Positions 1-8,458 of a stretch of 64,000 nt of DNA are shown here, piece by piece (within the stretch, counting starts at the first letter, position 1; each line of letters starts with the position of its first letter). The notes beneath the pieces are model-generated. The model was not told the DNA's origin and searched no databases. It worked only from the letters and a program-made list of their open reading frames with translations. The position numbers were made by a program, and so were the translations under genes. Origin of the DNA: JAAUTS01 sp038250235 (GTDB lineage Bacteria > Verrucomicrobiota > Verrucomicrobiia > Methylacidiphilales > JAAUTS01); assembly GCA_038250235.1 (NCBI GenBank), contig JBBSCO010000009.1, forward strand, positions 1-64,000, written 5' to 3'.

Positions 1-2908
1 CGCAGGATCTTACGCTACCCATATGACCGAGTTGGGGTTGGCAAGAAAAGCCCTTAGATTGCTCTGATCTCGATAAGTCCTGGCCAAGCAAGCTTGGGTT
101 TTGAGTATTTAGGATAGCTAGGTTACGGCATCTCACCGTTCGTAGCATTCCTGGATTTTGTTGAAGGCTGATCGAATCGAGGTCACAACACCGTAAGTAA
201 GCCCCGTCCAGTTTGCATGCCTCAATCACGGCGGATTTGAGCAGGCAGGAGTCGAATTCACTGCCGCGGAGATCGGTGCCTCGAAAGAGGGCGCCGGTGA
301 GGTTCACATTCTCAAAGCGGCTTTGGTTGAGGAGGGTGCCGACAAAATCCGCATGAGCTAACGAAAGTTTCCCGCCTTGGCCCACAAACTCAGAGCCCTC
401 CAAGTTGAGGTTGCTCAGGGATATTTGGGGAGGCTGGGGGTAATCCTTATTTCGGGAAGCAAGCTGGAGCCAGAATCGCAGAGCCAGCTGGCTGCGAAGC
501 GGTTTGGCCTGGGCCAGGAGAGCAAACAGGCTTTTCTCACAGCGCCGAATGGCGGCTCCGCCCGATTCCTTTTTAAGGTCCCATAATTCTTCTAGAAACT
601 GGATAGTCTCCCGGCTGGGCATGGGGAGGGTCCAGGCATCGATTGTTTCCTCATCGAGTGCCGAGATCAGGTAGCGGGCCAGAAAATATTCCTGGAGCGA
701 GGTATGGGAAAAGCGGAAGGCCTCGCCTTCCCAGCGGCCCAGGAGGGTGGCGGTGCGAAAATCTTCCAGTAGAGATTGCCGTTCTTCCGTTGACTTGAAG
801 AGTTCCCCATAGCTTTGCGACCAAACCGGGTCTTCCAGAAGCACCCGTTCCACCCAGGTCTCGAGGCGCTGCACATCGATGCTCCGCGCTTCTTCCCGCC
901 AGAGGTGGGCGGCCAGCAGCTCCATCAGGCGGCTTTTATGGTGGATGGAAACGATGTGCTTGCCCTGGTCGCGCGCGAACCAGCGGTCGACAAAGGATTG
1001 GTAGATGTCTACCGAACGAACACGGCAGCCTTCAGAAAGCTGGGCGTCCCAAGTCACCAGTTCGGGACCCATGAGGGACAACAAGTAGGGTTGGCAGGCC
1101 AGGCCTTGAAGGTCATGGATGGTGTAGATGACTTCGACGGCACGCTCCACGTCCAGGCCGGGAACGTTGGCTTTCAGGTATTCACGAATCTGCTGATCAT
1201 TGAAAGGGAGGATTCGGAGGATTTCCATCCGGGCCCTGGGGTGAGGTAGGTTGTCTTGTTTTTTTCTGGTAGGTCCTTTGCGGGCGGAGACATGCAGTCC
1301 CTCCCGGTCCTGTCCGGTCAAGAGTGAAATTTCCCCGGCCGCATTGCGGAAAAATTGGGTACGGCAGGAGAGGAGCAAGCGTCCGGCGCCAGGACCGCTG
1401 GTGTGGCTCGGCGGCAGGGCTTCGAGCAACTGTCCGATGAAGGCCGCACATTCGCTTTCACCCAAGTGAACGAGAACTTCGTCCAGGCCGTCCCAAATGA
1501 GCAGTGCATTTCTTTCCCTCACTGCATTGAGAATGTCTTCGGGGCTGGGTTGGATTTCGCTGGAGGTGCGTTGCAGAAGGCTGCTGAGGATCTCGTGTAA
1601 TTTGGGGTTGCGGTTGGTTTTTAAAAGTCCCTGTTCGTTGACATGCCGGAGGTCCAGGTAGATGGGAAGGATGGTATTTGTTTCATTCAATAAACGCCCA
1701 GCCAATTGCATGCAGGTGGTGGTCTTGCCCGATCCGGTTTCACCCAAAATGGCGAGGTAAGCGGAGCTCTTGGGGTCTCTGACCCATTTCAGTAACTCAT
1801 CCAAAATGGGAACCCCCTGCCCGGCTGACGGAACAGGCGATGGGGAGGGTTCGACACTTCCCTCTGTGGATTCGGTTTGGGTTCGGTATTCTTCCTGTGC
1901 TTTAAGGTGAATGTATTTCCCGGAAAATTGGCCTCTGGCTGCGTGGTAATTTGCTTGGGCGTAATTTTTAACACGATTGTCGGAGGGACTGATGGAGCGG
2001 TTGAAAACCTTGCTGAGGTGGTCGATCAGGCTTTCGATGAAATCATCTTTCTTTTCTTTGCTCTGGCAGGCCGACCAAGGCTTCCCTTTCAGGCTGTGGG
2101 TCCAGATCTCCGCTAGTGTGGGTGGAATGTGTATTCCGGGCTTATAACTGTTAAAAGCGACGGGAATCGCTTGGGCCTGGGCGTTGGGGCCGATGAACCG
2201 GGGCAGTTCAACCCTTTGGATGAAGGAGCTGTCGAAGTAGTCCGGGCTCAGGAGAAGTAACCCGTGGGAGCAGCGGGCCATATTTTCCTTGATCATTTTT
2301 TCATTTGAATCACCAACGAGCAGCCCGCTGTCTTCCGTGATTTCGTCGAAACGCCACCACTTGATTTCCCGATCCGGCATCCGAAGGCGGAGTCGCTTGC
2401 GGAGTTCTTCGAGGAATTTACGGACTTCGTCCTTGGCATTGTCTTGACCGGCAAAGCTGACAAAGATCCGGGGTGTATCGGATATGGCCCGAAGGATCGT
2501 GGGGGTGTCCACTTTGAACATGGGCTCGATGCTGGCTGCGGTGATTTTGCGGATCAACTTGTCACCCATGGCATCGCCCTCAAAATGGCACAGGACGTCC
2601 TCCGGTTCGGCATTGCGACGGTATGGCAGGACGAGTTCAAAGTTCCGTTGGTCTCCGGAGGAATCCTCTTTGAGTTGCTGGCGGAATGCGGAAAAAGCCG
2701 TGCGGGCGGATTCTGGGGCCATCTTCGGAAAGAGTTTCGCATGGATTTGCGAGAGAGTAATCTGGTGGGAATTGGTATCCTCAACGAGAGTATAAAGTTT
2801 GGAGATAAACAGGGCAAATTTGGCGTCGCGTTTGCCATCCGTTGGCTTTTGGGTGGCCGACAGGGTGCTTTCCAGGTGAAGAAGAATGTCGCGGCTTGAT
2901 GTCAGCAT
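1..2908 (-). CDS. TIR-NACHT-pentapeptide STAND NTPase, partial (runs off left edge)
   Basis: The frame is open without a stop from ATG 2908 to base 1 (969 codons seen), so the C-terminus is missing. Residues 1-140 are an unassigned N-terminal domain. Residues about 147-240 look like a TIR domain: RIFVSFAGQDN, then LLLLSPDYFDSS (217-228), then VEL with Glu234 at the position usual for the TIR NADase catalytic Glu. A NACHT/STAND NTPase follows: Walker A GETGSGKTT (389-397), Walker B LLIWDGLDEV (469-478), sensor-like SCRTQFFR (514-521), and FSHTSLQEYF (733-742). From about 836 the sequence becomes pentapeptide-repeat-like. SD GGAG sits in the last codons of the upstream zeta gene, 4 bases away, suggesting translational coupling. 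NLR-like proteins of this kind are typically antiphage sensors in which the TIR depletes NAD; that role is inference here. Confidence 0.85.
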   Translation of the reverse strand, partial: MLTSSRDILLHLESTLSATQKPTDGKRDAKFALFISKLYTLVEDTNSHQITLSQIHAKLFPKMAPESARTAFSAFRQQLKEDSSGDQRNFELVLPYRRNAEPEDVLCHFEGDAMGDKLIRKITAASIEPMFKVDTPTILRAISDTPRIFVSFAGQDNAKDEVRKFLEELRKRLRLRMPDREIKWWRFDEITEDSGLLVGDSNEKMIKENMARCSHGLLLLSPDYFDSSFIQRVELPRFIGPNAQAQAIPVAFNSYKPGIHIPPTLAEIWTHSLKGKPWSACQSKEKKDDFIESLIDHLSKVFNRSISPSDNRVKNYAQANYHAARGQFSGKYIHLKAQEEYRTQTESTEGSVEPSPSPVPSAGQGVPILDELLKWVRDPKSSAYLAILGETGSGKTTTCMQLAGRLLNETNTILPIYLDLRHVNEQGLLKTNRNPKLHEILSSLLQRTSSEIQPSPEDILNAVRERNALLIWDGLDEVLVHLGESECAAFIGQLLEALPPSHTSGPGAGRLLLSCRTQFFRNAAGEISLLTGQDREGLHVSARKGPTRKKQDNLPHPRARMEILRILPFNDQQIREYLKANVPGLDVERAVEVIYTIHDLQGLACQPYLLSLMGPELVTWDAQLSEGCRVRSVDIYQSFVDRWFARDQGKHIVSIHHKSRLMELLAAHLWREEARSIDVQRLETWVERVLLEDPVWSQSYGELFKSTEERQSLLEDFRTATLLGRWEGEAFRFSHTSLQEYFLARYLISALDEETIDAWTLPMPSRETIQFLEELWDLKKESGGAAIRRCEKSLFALLAQAKPLRSQLALRFWLQLASRNKDYPQPPQISLSNLNLEGSEFVGQGGKLSLAHADFVGTLLNQSRFENVNLTGALFRGTDLRGSEFDSCLLKSAVIEACKLDGAYLRCCDLDSISLQQNPGMLRTVRCRNLAILNTQNPSLLGQDLSRSEQSKGFSCQPQLGHMGSVRSC

Positions 2909-2912
2909 GGGA

Positions 2913-3460
2913 TTACTCCGGCAGGATTTGGGTATTGGGAAGTTGGCGGGAAGGAAGATCTAGGAATTCGATCCATGCGGGGGGTTTCGGTACATAGGCG
3001 CGCAGTTGGCCGCGCTCAAAAACAGCGATCTTGCGAAAGGGGTGGTCTGCTTCGCTGTTGTCGAGGAGAGTCAAGTGATCAGCAACGTCAATCAGACGCC
3101 GTAGGTTTTCCAGAGTACGGGGGAAGCGGGCTGCCAGTTTTTCATCGGGAACATCGTGTCCGCCGATATCCACACGCTGTATGACGCGGGCTTGGGAGAG
3201 CATTGGGTCGGAGAGGCCTATAAAGTAAGCTTCGATATAATAGCCCCTGGCCTGGGCCTTGCGGAGGAAATCAATTTTGGCGCCCTTCGAATCGGAGAGA
3301 ACTGTTTCAAAAATGAAGGAGTCCTTTGCCTTGATCAACTCGTGACGCCGAATTTCAGCCTGTTTTGCTGCGGCCAGCGCTTCATCATCCGTGTTGGCGG
3401 GACGGCCCAGCTGGTCAAAGGCAAGCCGGTCGGCGTTGATAAAGGGAAGTTTTGAGCTTG
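2913..3460 (-). pseudogene. zeta-toxin-like kinase lacking its Walker A N-terminus
   Basis: The frame reads PFINADRLAFDQLGRP (about 3400-3440) followed by a zeta-like C-terminal half (EALAAAKQAEIRRHEL, FIFETVLSDSKGAKIDFL, YFIGL), the usual pattern of zeta toxins and related UDP-sugar kinases. A stop (TAA) lies about eight codons before PFINAD. There is no GxxGxGK[ST] loop and no ATG, GTG or TTG start between that stop and the motif. The first in-frame ATG is at 3338, giving 141 aa. The ATP-binding N-terminus (about 30-40 residues) appears deleted at the junction with the upstream antitoxin gene, so the product should not be an active kinase. It lies directly upstream of the TIR-NACHT gene. 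Confidence 0.7.
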
Positions 3461-3475
3461 CGAGGGTGTTTTAAC

Positions 3476-3883
3476 TCAACGGGAAGGCACAAAGCGCCTG
3501 CTGACCAGTTTGCCGGAGGTGCGTTTCCCGGATGCATCGATTTGAACGATTTGTCCGGGATGGTTGGTGTCTGTCTCGTAGCGCACGTTGTGGATCTTGG
3601 CCAATTTCTCAGGAAAGCTCTTCGTGGGCAATGTCCCATGGAGTTTTCCGAGCAGAGCAAAAGCTGCTGCAACTTCTTTGGTCAGAGTCTCTTGAGAGGC
3701 GCTGCTTGCGGCCTTCTTCAGAGCGATGGTGCTGTCGGCAGGCAATTGACCTTCAAGGGCTTTACCAAGCAAGGCCCAATGTTCAATTTGGCCGGGCACG
3801 GTGCGCTCACTCCAACGGGCAATTTCCCTGGCGGCCTCCACCAGTTCCGTGGACACGCGAATAGTTGTGGAGTTCATGGTCAT
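3476..3883 (-). CDS. ParD-like antitoxin
   Basis: 135 aa. The N-terminus STTIRVSTELVEAAREIAR followed by WSERTVPGQIEHWALLGK matches the ParD-like (ribbon-helix-helix-like) antitoxin family; the C-terminal part (YETDTNHPGQIVQIDASG, LVSRRFVP) matches the extended members of that family. The start is ATG 3883 or 3877. These antitoxins usually accompany a zeta-type or RelE-type toxin, which fits the truncated zeta gene just downstream. The toxin appears dead, so the antitoxin may persist as a regulator of the downstream TIR-NACHT gene; that is inference. An inverted repeat lies just upstream of the start. Confidence 0.72.
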   Translation of the reverse strand: MTMNSTTIRVSTELVEAAREIARWSERTVPGQIEHWALLGKALEGQLPADSTIALKKAASSASQETLTKEVAAAFALLGKLHGTLPTKSFPEKLAKIHNVRYETDTNHPGQIVQIDASGKRTSGKLVSRRFVPSR

Positions 3884-3898
3884 GAATAGATCTCAATA

Positions 3899-3922
3899 TG
3901 CAACAATCTGAGGCGAGTTGCA
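3899..3922. promoter_or_regulatory. Inverted repeat, candidate operator of the antitoxin
   Basis: TGCAAC (3899-3904) and GTTGCA (3917-3922) form a perfect 6-bp inverted repeat with a 12-base spacer. It lies 16 bases upstream of the ATG at 3883 (minus strand). TGCAACAA also recurs as a direct repeat at 3919. This placement is normal for autoregulatory operators of ribbon-helix-helix antitoxins. The rest of 3884-4067 shows no gene. Confidence 0.4.
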
Positions 3923-4067
3923 ACAAAATTCAAGCTCAATTGGATCCCTCAACCCTACCCGGCGGGCGTGAATTCACCAAGTCTGCTTTGAGGGTTAGTC
4001 GCCGACTCTAGACAACTTTCTCAAGTCCGGAGCTCGTGGGTACTCAAAAACGGGGCAACTGAATCGT

Positions 4068-5366
4068 TTAGACTAAACTCCCGCCGGCCCAGACCGGTTT
4101 GTTTTTGAGGTGGTAGAGTTTTTCCCCGGCTTTGGGCACGTAAAGTATTCCCTCATCTTCACGGTTTTTGAAATCCTCGATGCATAGGGTCGCTGGATCG
4201 CGGTAACCCAAATTGATCTTTTTACATTCCTCCGGCGAAATCTGCGTGGCCAAGGTAACCCGGACACGTGGTGTTTCCACGCCGTTTTGATAGGTTCCGA
4301 TTCCATGAACGTGGGTGGAATGGGCCAGAGTTCCCCAGGGATAATGCTTGAACTTGTCCCACTGTTTTAAGAAATAATCCCGGCAGTGATAGCCAATCTC
4401 GCGGATAAGCTCCCCATGAACCTTGGAAACCTCTTTGAGATGCGGGGCATAAATGATCAACTCCCCGCCATCCGCCAACACCGGTTCGAGCTTGTACATA
4501 CATTTCCCCGCCACCCAGAGCTCATCATACATCAGCGGCGCGCGCGATAAGACAGTGTGAAAGGGCTTATCTTTGTATTCGATGTGGATTGTTTTCGACA
4601 ACTCACTGGCGGCATCCCAGGCGGCTTCAGGGCTTCCGGCAAAAAGGCCGTGATAATGTTTGTCATCCACCACAAAACAAAAGCAATGCTTCTCCAAAGG
4701 AATCAAGGCCGCGGCCCGGTCCACCACTTTTCGGACCGGCGTCCATTTGTTACCGATGATCATGGGATTGGTGACGACCGCTCCCAGCCAATGGAAAAAA
4801 TTCAGGATTTCCGGGCCTCCGATTCCCGGGAAGAAATACTTGTTTCCCCCGGAAAAACCAACGACTTCATGGGGAAACACCGGCCCCATCACCACCAGCA
4901 CATCGTAGTCAAAAACTTTCCGGTTAATGTCCACCGGAACATCCATCGAAAACAGCCCCCCCGAAAGTTCGCTGATCTCTTCCTTGGGAATAACCCCCAG
5001 CCGATGTAAGCTCGGAGCCTGATCCCAGGTATGATTGAAAACCTCCACCCTGGAATACCTTCCGGCACGATCGTCCATCGTCCACTCCATGCGCTGAAGA
5101 ATCGCCTCCTCACCCATGGCGGGATGCGTTCCCAGGGCGATCATGATATCCACCTTCGAAGCCGTCCCCTTCCCCTTGACCGCCGCATGAAAGGCTTTGA
5201 ATAGTTGACCAACAGGCGCTGTTCTCGTGTTATCAGGAACTATCACCAGAACACGTTTTCCCGACAGCCCCGCCTCCGCCACATAGCTCTGCACCAACGA
5301 CTCCACCTGATCCGGTGTCACGTCGCCACCCGCCCCTACCACTTGTTGCACGACTGTTTTATCCAT
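4068..5366 (-). CDS. LarA-family nickel-dependent 2-hydroxyacid racemase/epimerase
   Basis: 432 aa from ATG 5366. The LarA pincer-cofactor residues align exactly. His166 (PHEVVGFSGG), Lys176 (ten residues on) and His192 (sixteen further) keep the spacing of His174, Lys184 and His200 of Lactobacillus LarA. PDNTRTAP and ALGTHPAMGEEA are also family motifs. LarA binds the Ni-containing NPN cofactor made by LarB, LarC and LarE, none of which is in the window. The superfamily includes lactate, malate and hydroxyglutarate racemases and a gluconate epimerase. The neighbouring sugar-acid SDR suggests a sugar-acid substrate (inference). An ATG at 5402 would add twelve residues encoded by a dispersed repeat, so 5366 is preferred. 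It is last in an operon with the SDR and LacI genes. Confidence 0.82.
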   Translation of the reverse strand: MDKTVVQQVVGAGGDVTPDQVESLVQSYVAEAGLSGKRVLVIVPDNTRTAPVGQLFKAFHAAVKGKGTASKVDIMIALGTHPAMGEEAILQRMEWTMDDRAGRYSRVEVFNHTWDQAPSLHRLGVIPKEEISELSGGLFSMDVPVDINRKVFDYDVLVVMGPVFPHEVVGFSGGNKYFFPGIGGPEILNFFHWLGAVVTNPMIIGNKWTPVRKVVDRAAALIPLEKHCFCFVVDDKHYHGLFAGSPEAAWDAASELSKTIHIEYKDKPFHTVLSRAPLMYDELWVAGKCMYKLEPVLADGGELIIYAPHLKEVSKVHGELIREIGYHCRDYFLKQWDKFKHYPWGTLAHSTHVHGIGTYQNGVETPRVRVTLATQISPEECKKINLGYRDPATLCIEDFKNREDEGILYVPKAGEKLYHLKNKPVWAGGSLV

Positions 5367-5402
5367 CTTCTTTGCGTTCTTGGCGTCTTGGCGGCCTGGC
5401 AT
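5367..5402 (-). repeat. Short dispersed CCAAGACGCCAAG-type repeat
   Basis: On the minus strand this reads GCCGCCAAGACGCCAAG followed by AACGCAAAG, a low-complexity sequence seen between genes in several PVC-group genomes. It lies exactly between the SDR stop and the likely start of the LarA-type gene. It would encode a spurious basic N-terminal extension if the ATG at 5402 were used. Confidence 0.4.
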
Positions 5403-5418
5403 TAAAAAATCTTAGCTC

Positions 5419-6228
5419 TTAAATCGTCTGGCTGAGAAAGCCTCCGTCCACCTGAAGATCGGCTCCTGTTACAAAACTGCTGGCTTTCGAACTAGCCAGG
5501 AAAACCACAGCTCCGCCCAGTTCCTCAGCTTTTCCAAAACGTTTCATCGGCGTGTGTCCCAGGATACTGGCGGCGCGTGGCGTCGGGCTGCCATCTTCAT
5601 TGAAAAGCAACTTCTTATTCTGCTCCGCCGGAAAGAAGCCGGGCGTAATGGAATTGACCCTCACGCCATTGGGCGCCCATTCGCGGGCCAGGAACTGGGT
5701 CAGGTTCTTGACCGCAGCCTTGGCGGCCGAATAGGAAACCACACGCGACAAAGGAAGATGGGCGGAAACACTGGCAATATTGATGATGCTTCCCTTCTTG
5801 TTCTTGACCATGGCCGCACCAAATACCTGACAAGGCAAAAGGGCTCCACCGATCAGGTTCAGGTCAAAATTAGCCCGCCAGTCTTCCGCCGTTATGGATT
5901 CGAAAGGATGTTCCGGTGTCACAGTCACCTTGGGATCATTCCCGCCAGCGGCGTTGACCAGAACCGTCGGCACACCGATCTGTTTCGTGATCGACTGCTC
6001 CAATCCCTTCAGGCTCTCCAGGCTGGAAGCGTCCGCGAGGAAGAGTGTCGCCTTCCCTCCTGCCGCCTTGATCCGATCCACACAGGCCTGGGCCCGATCG
6101 CAGTTGCGTCCCACCACGGCCACCGTCGCACCCGCCGCGCCAAGGGCTTCCGCCATGGCACCGCCCAGAACACCGGTCGCTCCTATCACCACAGCCACCT
6201 CATCACTCAGATCAAACAGATGACTCAT
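5419..6228 (-). CDS. SDR oxidoreductase, D-mannonate oxidoreductase-like
   Basis: 269 aa, normal length for a classical short-chain dehydrogenase. It shows the cofactor loop VVIGATGVLGGAMAEALG near residues 13-30, NAAGGN, the catalytic Ser of SIINIASVSA, and YSAAK with catalytic Tyr and Lys. The C-terminal part (TPMKRFGKAEELGGAVVFLA, FVTGADLQVDGGF) resembles the YjmF-type fructuronate/mannonate oxidoreductases of hexuronate catabolism. It lies 10 bases after the LacI gene and 52 bases before ATG 5366 of the LarA-like gene, so the three are probably co-transcribed. The exact substrate is inferred. Confidence 0.8.
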   Translation of the reverse strand: MSHLFDLSDEVAVVIGATGVLGGAMAEALGAAGATVAVVGRNCDRAQACVDRIKAAGGKATLFLADASSLESLKGLEQSITKQIGVPTVLVNAAGGNDPKVTVTPEHPFESITAEDWRANFDLNLIGGALLPCQVFGAAMVKNKKGSIINIASVSAHLPLSRVVSYSAAKAAVKNLTQFLAREWAPNGVRVNSITPGFFPAEQNKKLLFNEDGSPTPRAASILGHTPMKRFGKAEELGGAVVFLASSKASSFVTGADLQVDGGFLSQTI

Positions 6229-6238
6229 ATCGTTTCTT

Positions 6239-7267
6239 TCATTTACTTGAGGGCCGGGCCGTCGATTTCCGAAAAATCAGCTTCGGCTTGAGACGCGTCT
6301 CTCGTTTATTATTCGCAGCATTCTTTTCAAAAAGGTAATCCACCGCCTTGTCCATCAGGTCGTCCACACGCGGATCCACCGTGGTCAGGGAAGGCTCAGA
6401 GTAGGCCGAGAATTCTTCATTGTCATACCCAACCAGGGAAATCTTTCCGGGAACTTTGATTTTTTTCGTGCGCAACACGGACAGCATCCCCAGGGCAATC
6501 TGGTCGTTCAATGCGATCACGGCTGTGGGTGCGGGCCTCAGAGCCATAATTTCCTCCGCCAAATCGGCCCCGAACTCAAAGTCGGAGCTCTTGCGCCTGC
6601 CCACCGGCATGAGGCGTATCCCACGATCCCAGACGAGCCCCTTTTTTATGGCAGCAGCCTTCAACCCTTTCAATCTCTGTCTTCCATACGATCCATCCGG
6701 ATCCACCCCGGCCACCACGATGTTCCTGTGCCCGAGCCCACACAAATGATCAAGGACCTGCTCCATGGCGTGTTCACGATCTGTCCTAACTACCATTCCA
6801 TAGTCAACACAAACCGGATCCACATGAACCACGGGAATAGACTCGCGCTGAAGCCCTTGAACCCAGGGATCCCCTGCTTTCCAGTCCGCCGCAAAGGTAA
6901 TCAAACCGGCCACCCGCAGACTCATGAAGTGCTGAAGGGCCTGATGATTGCTCTCCACCTTTTTTTCCACCAATGAAAACAGGGTTTGATAACCCATCCC
7001 GGCCAATCGTTGCTGCACATGCTCGATTTTCCCGGTCAGATTGAAAGTCACCAGATCCGGGAGAATAACCCCAACCATCCGGGTTCGTCCCCGCCTGAGT
7101 CCCTGGGCCAGCAGATTGGGGGAAAATCCGAGCTCCAGCGCTGCAGCCCGCACCCGCCCAGCCGTGGCACCATTCACCTCGGCATGACCGTTCAAAACCC
7201 GCGAAACCGTCCAGCGCGACAAACCCAGATACTCCGCCAATTGTTTGGTGGACTGAACGGATGCCAT
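6239..7267 (-). CDS. LacI-family transcriptional regulator
   Basis: 342 aa from ATG 7267; a TTG at 7285 would add six residues. The N-terminal helix-turn-helix (TKQLAEYLGLSRWTVSRVL) with hinge (LAQGLRRGRTRMVGVILPD) is typical of LacI/GalR proteins. It is followed by a periplasmic-binding-protein-like sensor domain that ends with PSLTTVDPRVDDLMDKAVDYL. It is divergent from the first Gfo/Idh/MocA gene, with 86 bases between the two starts that contain palindromes. It probably controls both arms of the sugar cluster and answers a sugar or sugar acid that cannot be named from sequence. Confidence 0.9.
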   Translation of the reverse strand: MASVQSTKQLAEYLGLSRWTVSRVLNGHAEVNGATAGRVRAAALELGFSPNLLAQGLRRGRTRMVGVILPDLVTFNLTGKIEHVQQRLAGMGYQTLFSLVEKKVESNHQALQHFMSLRVAGLITFAADWKAGDPWVQGLQRESIPVVHVDPVCVDYGMVVRTDREHAMEQVLDHLCGLGHRNIVVAGVDPDGSYGRQRLKGLKAAAIKKGLVWDRGIRLMPVGRRKSSDFEFGADLAEEIMALRPAPTAVIALNDQIALGMLSVLRTKKIKVPGKISLVGYDNEEFSAYSEPSLTTVDPRVDDLMDKAVDYLFEKNAANNKRETRLKPKLIFRKSTARPSSK

Positions 7268-7285
7268 TGGTGAAAAAGCCTTCAA

Positions 7286-7316
7286 GAAGAATATTCCTAC
7301 ACGTGTTGGATTCTTC
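7286..7316. promoter_or_regulatory. Palindromic operator candidate in the LacI divergon
   Basis: GAAGAAT (7286-7292) and ATTCTTC (7310-7316) form an inverted repeat around the perfect 8-bp palindrome ACACGTGT (7299-7306). It lies between the divergent LacI (start 7267) and oxidoreductase (start 7354) genes. LacI-family operators are usually 14-20 bp palindromes with a central CG, which the inner element fits. Confidence 0.5.
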
Positions 7317-7353
7317 TTGTCAAGAACACAACTTTTATTATTCTGGCGTTCCT

Positions 7354-8439
7354 ATGTCATCCAAAGAAGGCCACGACTACGCTCCCTCCGGAAAACCCAA
7401 CCCTGTCGTCAAACCTGGCGAATTCGTCTTCGCCGCCGCCTACCTCGACCACGGCCATATCTACGGTCAGTGCAATGGATTGATCGAAGCCGGCGGCACT
7501 CTCAAGGTTGTTTACGATACCGATCCCAAACGGGCAGAAGGCTTTCAAGCCAAATACCCCCAGGTAAAGATAGTAAACAGCTTCGAGAAAATTCTCGAAG
7601 ACAAGGAAATCCAACTCGTTGCCGCAGCAGCAGTCCCTTCCGAACGCAGCCGCATTGGAAACGCAGTCCTCCAATCCGGCAAAGATTACTTCACCGACAA
7701 GAGCCCCTTCACCACTCTGGAACAACTGGCCGAAACAAAAAAAGTGGTCGCCGCCACCGGTAAAAAATACATGGTGTATTACAGCGAAAGGCTCCATGTC
7801 GAATCTGCCTGGTATGTTGGCGAACTGATCCAGCAAGGCGCGGTCGGGCAGGTCATTCAGGTCCTCAATCTGGCCCCGCACAAACTCAGCAAACCAAGCC
7901 GTCCCGACTGGTTTTTCGACAAAGCACAATACGGCGGCATCCTGACTGACATCGGTTCCCACCAATTTGAACAATTCCTCTCCTACACCGGAGCCAAGGA
8001 TGCCTCCATCAACTTTGCCCGCGTCGACAACTTTGCCAATACAGACAAGCCCGGTTTTGAGGATTTTGGTGAAGCCAGCCTGAAAGCGGACAATAACGCC
8101 TCCTATTATTGCCGACTCGACTGGTTCACCCCCAACGGCCTGCAAAGCTGGGGCGACGGACGCCTCTTCATCCTTGGCACACAGGGCTACATCGAAGTCC
8201 GCAAATACATGGATTTCACCCGTCAAACCGGCGGTGACCTTGTCCTCATAGCCGATCAAGAAAAAGAGCAACTCATTGATTGCAAAGGCAAAGTCGGCTT
8301 TCCCTACTTCGGCCAACTCATTCTCGACTGCCTCAACCGCACTGAAAAGGCCATGACCCAGGAACACGCCTTCAAAGCCAGCGAACTGGCCATGCTGGCC
8401 CAGAAAAAAGCAGACGAAACCAGAAGTCTTTCCCACTAA
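7354..8439 (+). CDS. Gfo/Idh/MocA-family oxidoreductase (first of three)
   Basis: 361 aa from ATG 7354. An N-terminal NAD-binding Rossmann domain (AAAYLDHGHIYGQCNGLIEAG) is followed by VYDTDPKRAEGFQAKYPQVK, DYFTDKSPFTTLEQLAE (the usual EKP motif is DKS here) and a C-terminal substrate domain with DIGSHQFEQFLSYTGA. Family members oxidise or reduce sugars, inositols and their derivatives with NAD(P). An ATG at 7261 would put the operator region inside the gene, so 7354 is preferred. It differs clearly from the next two paralogues. It is first in the rightward operon. Confidence 0.85.
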   Translation: MSSKEGHDYAPSGKPNPVVKPGEFVFAAAYLDHGHIYGQCNGLIEAGGTLKVVYDTDPKRAEGFQAKYPQVKIVNSFEKILEDKEIQLVAAAAVPSERSRIGNAVLQSGKDYFTDKSPFTTLEQLAETKKVVAATGKKYMVYYSERLHVESAWYVGELIQQGAVGQVIQVLNLAPHKLSKPSRPDWFFDKAQYGGILTDIGSHQFEQFLSYTGAKDASINFARVDNFANTDKPGFEDFGEASLKADNNASYYCRLDWFTPNGLQSWGDGRLFILGTQGYIEVRKYMDFTRQTGGDLVLIADQEKEQLIDCKGKVGFPYFGQLILDCLNRTEKAMTQEHAFKASELAMLAQKKADETRSLSH

Positions 8440-8458
8440 TCATCCAACCACCTCCTCT

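Noticed and set aside
5367..5402. Twelve-residue N-terminal extension of the LarA-like protein
   Set aside because: The codons come from a dispersed repeat and the family begins after it.
7357..8436. Long antisense open frame (359 codons) over the first Gfo/Idh/MocA gene
   Set aside because: It mirrors the codon structure of a well-supported gene and has no recognisable domain.
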